A stretch of DNA of 64,000 nt, taken from the NCBI RefSeq assembly GCF_964199965.1, contig NZ_CAXMZT010000007.1, positions 62,001 through 126,000 on the forward strand, written 5' to 3'. The translations under genes and the position numbers were made by a program. The first letter of the stretch is position 1. Every line of letters begins with the position of its first letter. Shown here in pieces: positions 63,788 to 64,000 of the stretch. This DNA comes from JAFIFT01 sp020051095 (GTDB lineage: Bacteria > Pseudomonadota > Gammaproteobacteria > Legionellales > Legionellaceae). The notes below the pieces were generated by a model. It was not told the origin of the DNA. It saw nothing but the letters and a program-made list of their open reading frames with translations, and did no database searches.

Positions 63788-64000
63788 GTTGGTCCTAAGC
63801 CTATTGTTGGTTTACAAATCATTTAACGGGTAATTTTCACAGCGCTTACTGCAAGGAGTATATACCCTCTTTTCCACCCAATTTATTCAAAACCAGACTT
63901 TGGGCATGCATTATTTAAAAGTATAGCAGGGGTTCCTATCCCTCTCTCTGTACTGGACCAAAACACAGAACCAATTCGTGCCCGTGCCCGTGCCCGGTTT
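63788..64000. other. Upstream region of gltB with GTGCCC tandem repeat
   Basis: The promoter of gltBD should lie here on the minus strand; a TATACT-like box at about 63858-63865 is a candidate, with no clear -35 partner. At the right edge, three and a half units of CGTGCC occur in tandem (63977-63996), preceded by TACTGGACCAAAACA. A similar TACTGGACAAACA plus GC-rich stretch lies at 11795-11830. No gene is seen. Confidence 0.4.

Overview
The window looks like the chromosome of a gammaproteobacterium, most plausibly of the Legionellales/Coxiellaceae neighbourhood. The signs are a short SRP RNA beside dnaX, gene blocks in the order known from gammaproteobacteria (nnr-tsaE-amiC-mutL-miaA, hflK-hflC-yjeT-purA, coaBC-dut-algC), a glyoxylate shunt with aceK, and several unassigned proteins of the kind common in intracellular Legionellales. 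The order-level assignment is inference. Apart from the 5' part of dnaX cut by the left edge, the genes look intact. I recognised no complete tRNA, rRNA, CRISPR array, transposase or phage gene.

Layout. At 0-20 kb there is a long minus-strand housekeeping run. Read from right to left it is a MAPEG protein, nnr, tsaE, amiC, mutL, miaA, then an inserted set (zinc-finger protein, family 9 glycosyltransferase, plus-strand fadD, coaBC, dut, algC, trmB, exported M42 peptidase), then hflK, hflC, yjeT, purA, the SRP RNA and dnaX. This is the enterobacterial nnr-purA supercluster opened between miaA and hflK, without hfq and hflX. At 20-26 kb are accessory genes: a LysR regulator, a secreted protein-glutaminase-like enzyme, a P1B-type ATPase with a long His-Glu/His-Ala tail, a three-histidine-box hydroxylase/desaturase and a C-terminally anchored unknown. 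At 26.9-32.4 kb lies the glyoxylate bypass (aceB-aceA, divergent aceK), with a PAP2 phosphatase overlapping aceK tail to tail. At 32.5-38.7 kb are an AidB-like acyl-CoA dehydrogenase, an unknown protein and two alpha/beta hydrolases.

From 49.5 down to 39 kb runs a tightly coupled purine operon, purL-purM-purQ(S)-purC-purF-purD-purN-purH. PurQ carries a C-terminal extension that I read as two PurS-like domains, which would supply the third subunit needed by the small PurL. Together with purA at 0.8 kb this covers most of the path from PRPP to adenylosuccinate. From 49.6 to 57.9 kb follow a possible 40-codon ORF with a sequestered ribosome binding site, a D-threonine-aldolase-like PLP enzyme, four unassigned genes, a POT-family peptide transporter and a small lipoprotein. 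The window closes with gltB-gltD (NADPH glutamate synthase).

Intergenic spaces carry a family of nested palindromic repeats. Two complete elements of about 195-200 bp (13.3 and 26.7 kb) have related GTAGGTYGGG outer ends and an inner inverted repeat. Related pieces lie at 25.6, 29.9 and 38.7-39.0 kb. One element provides the stop codon of miaA. The most interesting items are the PurQ-PurS-like fusion, the nested repeats, the P-type ATPase with an altered phosphorylation motif, the secreted glutaminase, the small ORF at 49.7 kb and a possible His/Asp/Cys hydrolase at 34-35.6 kb.
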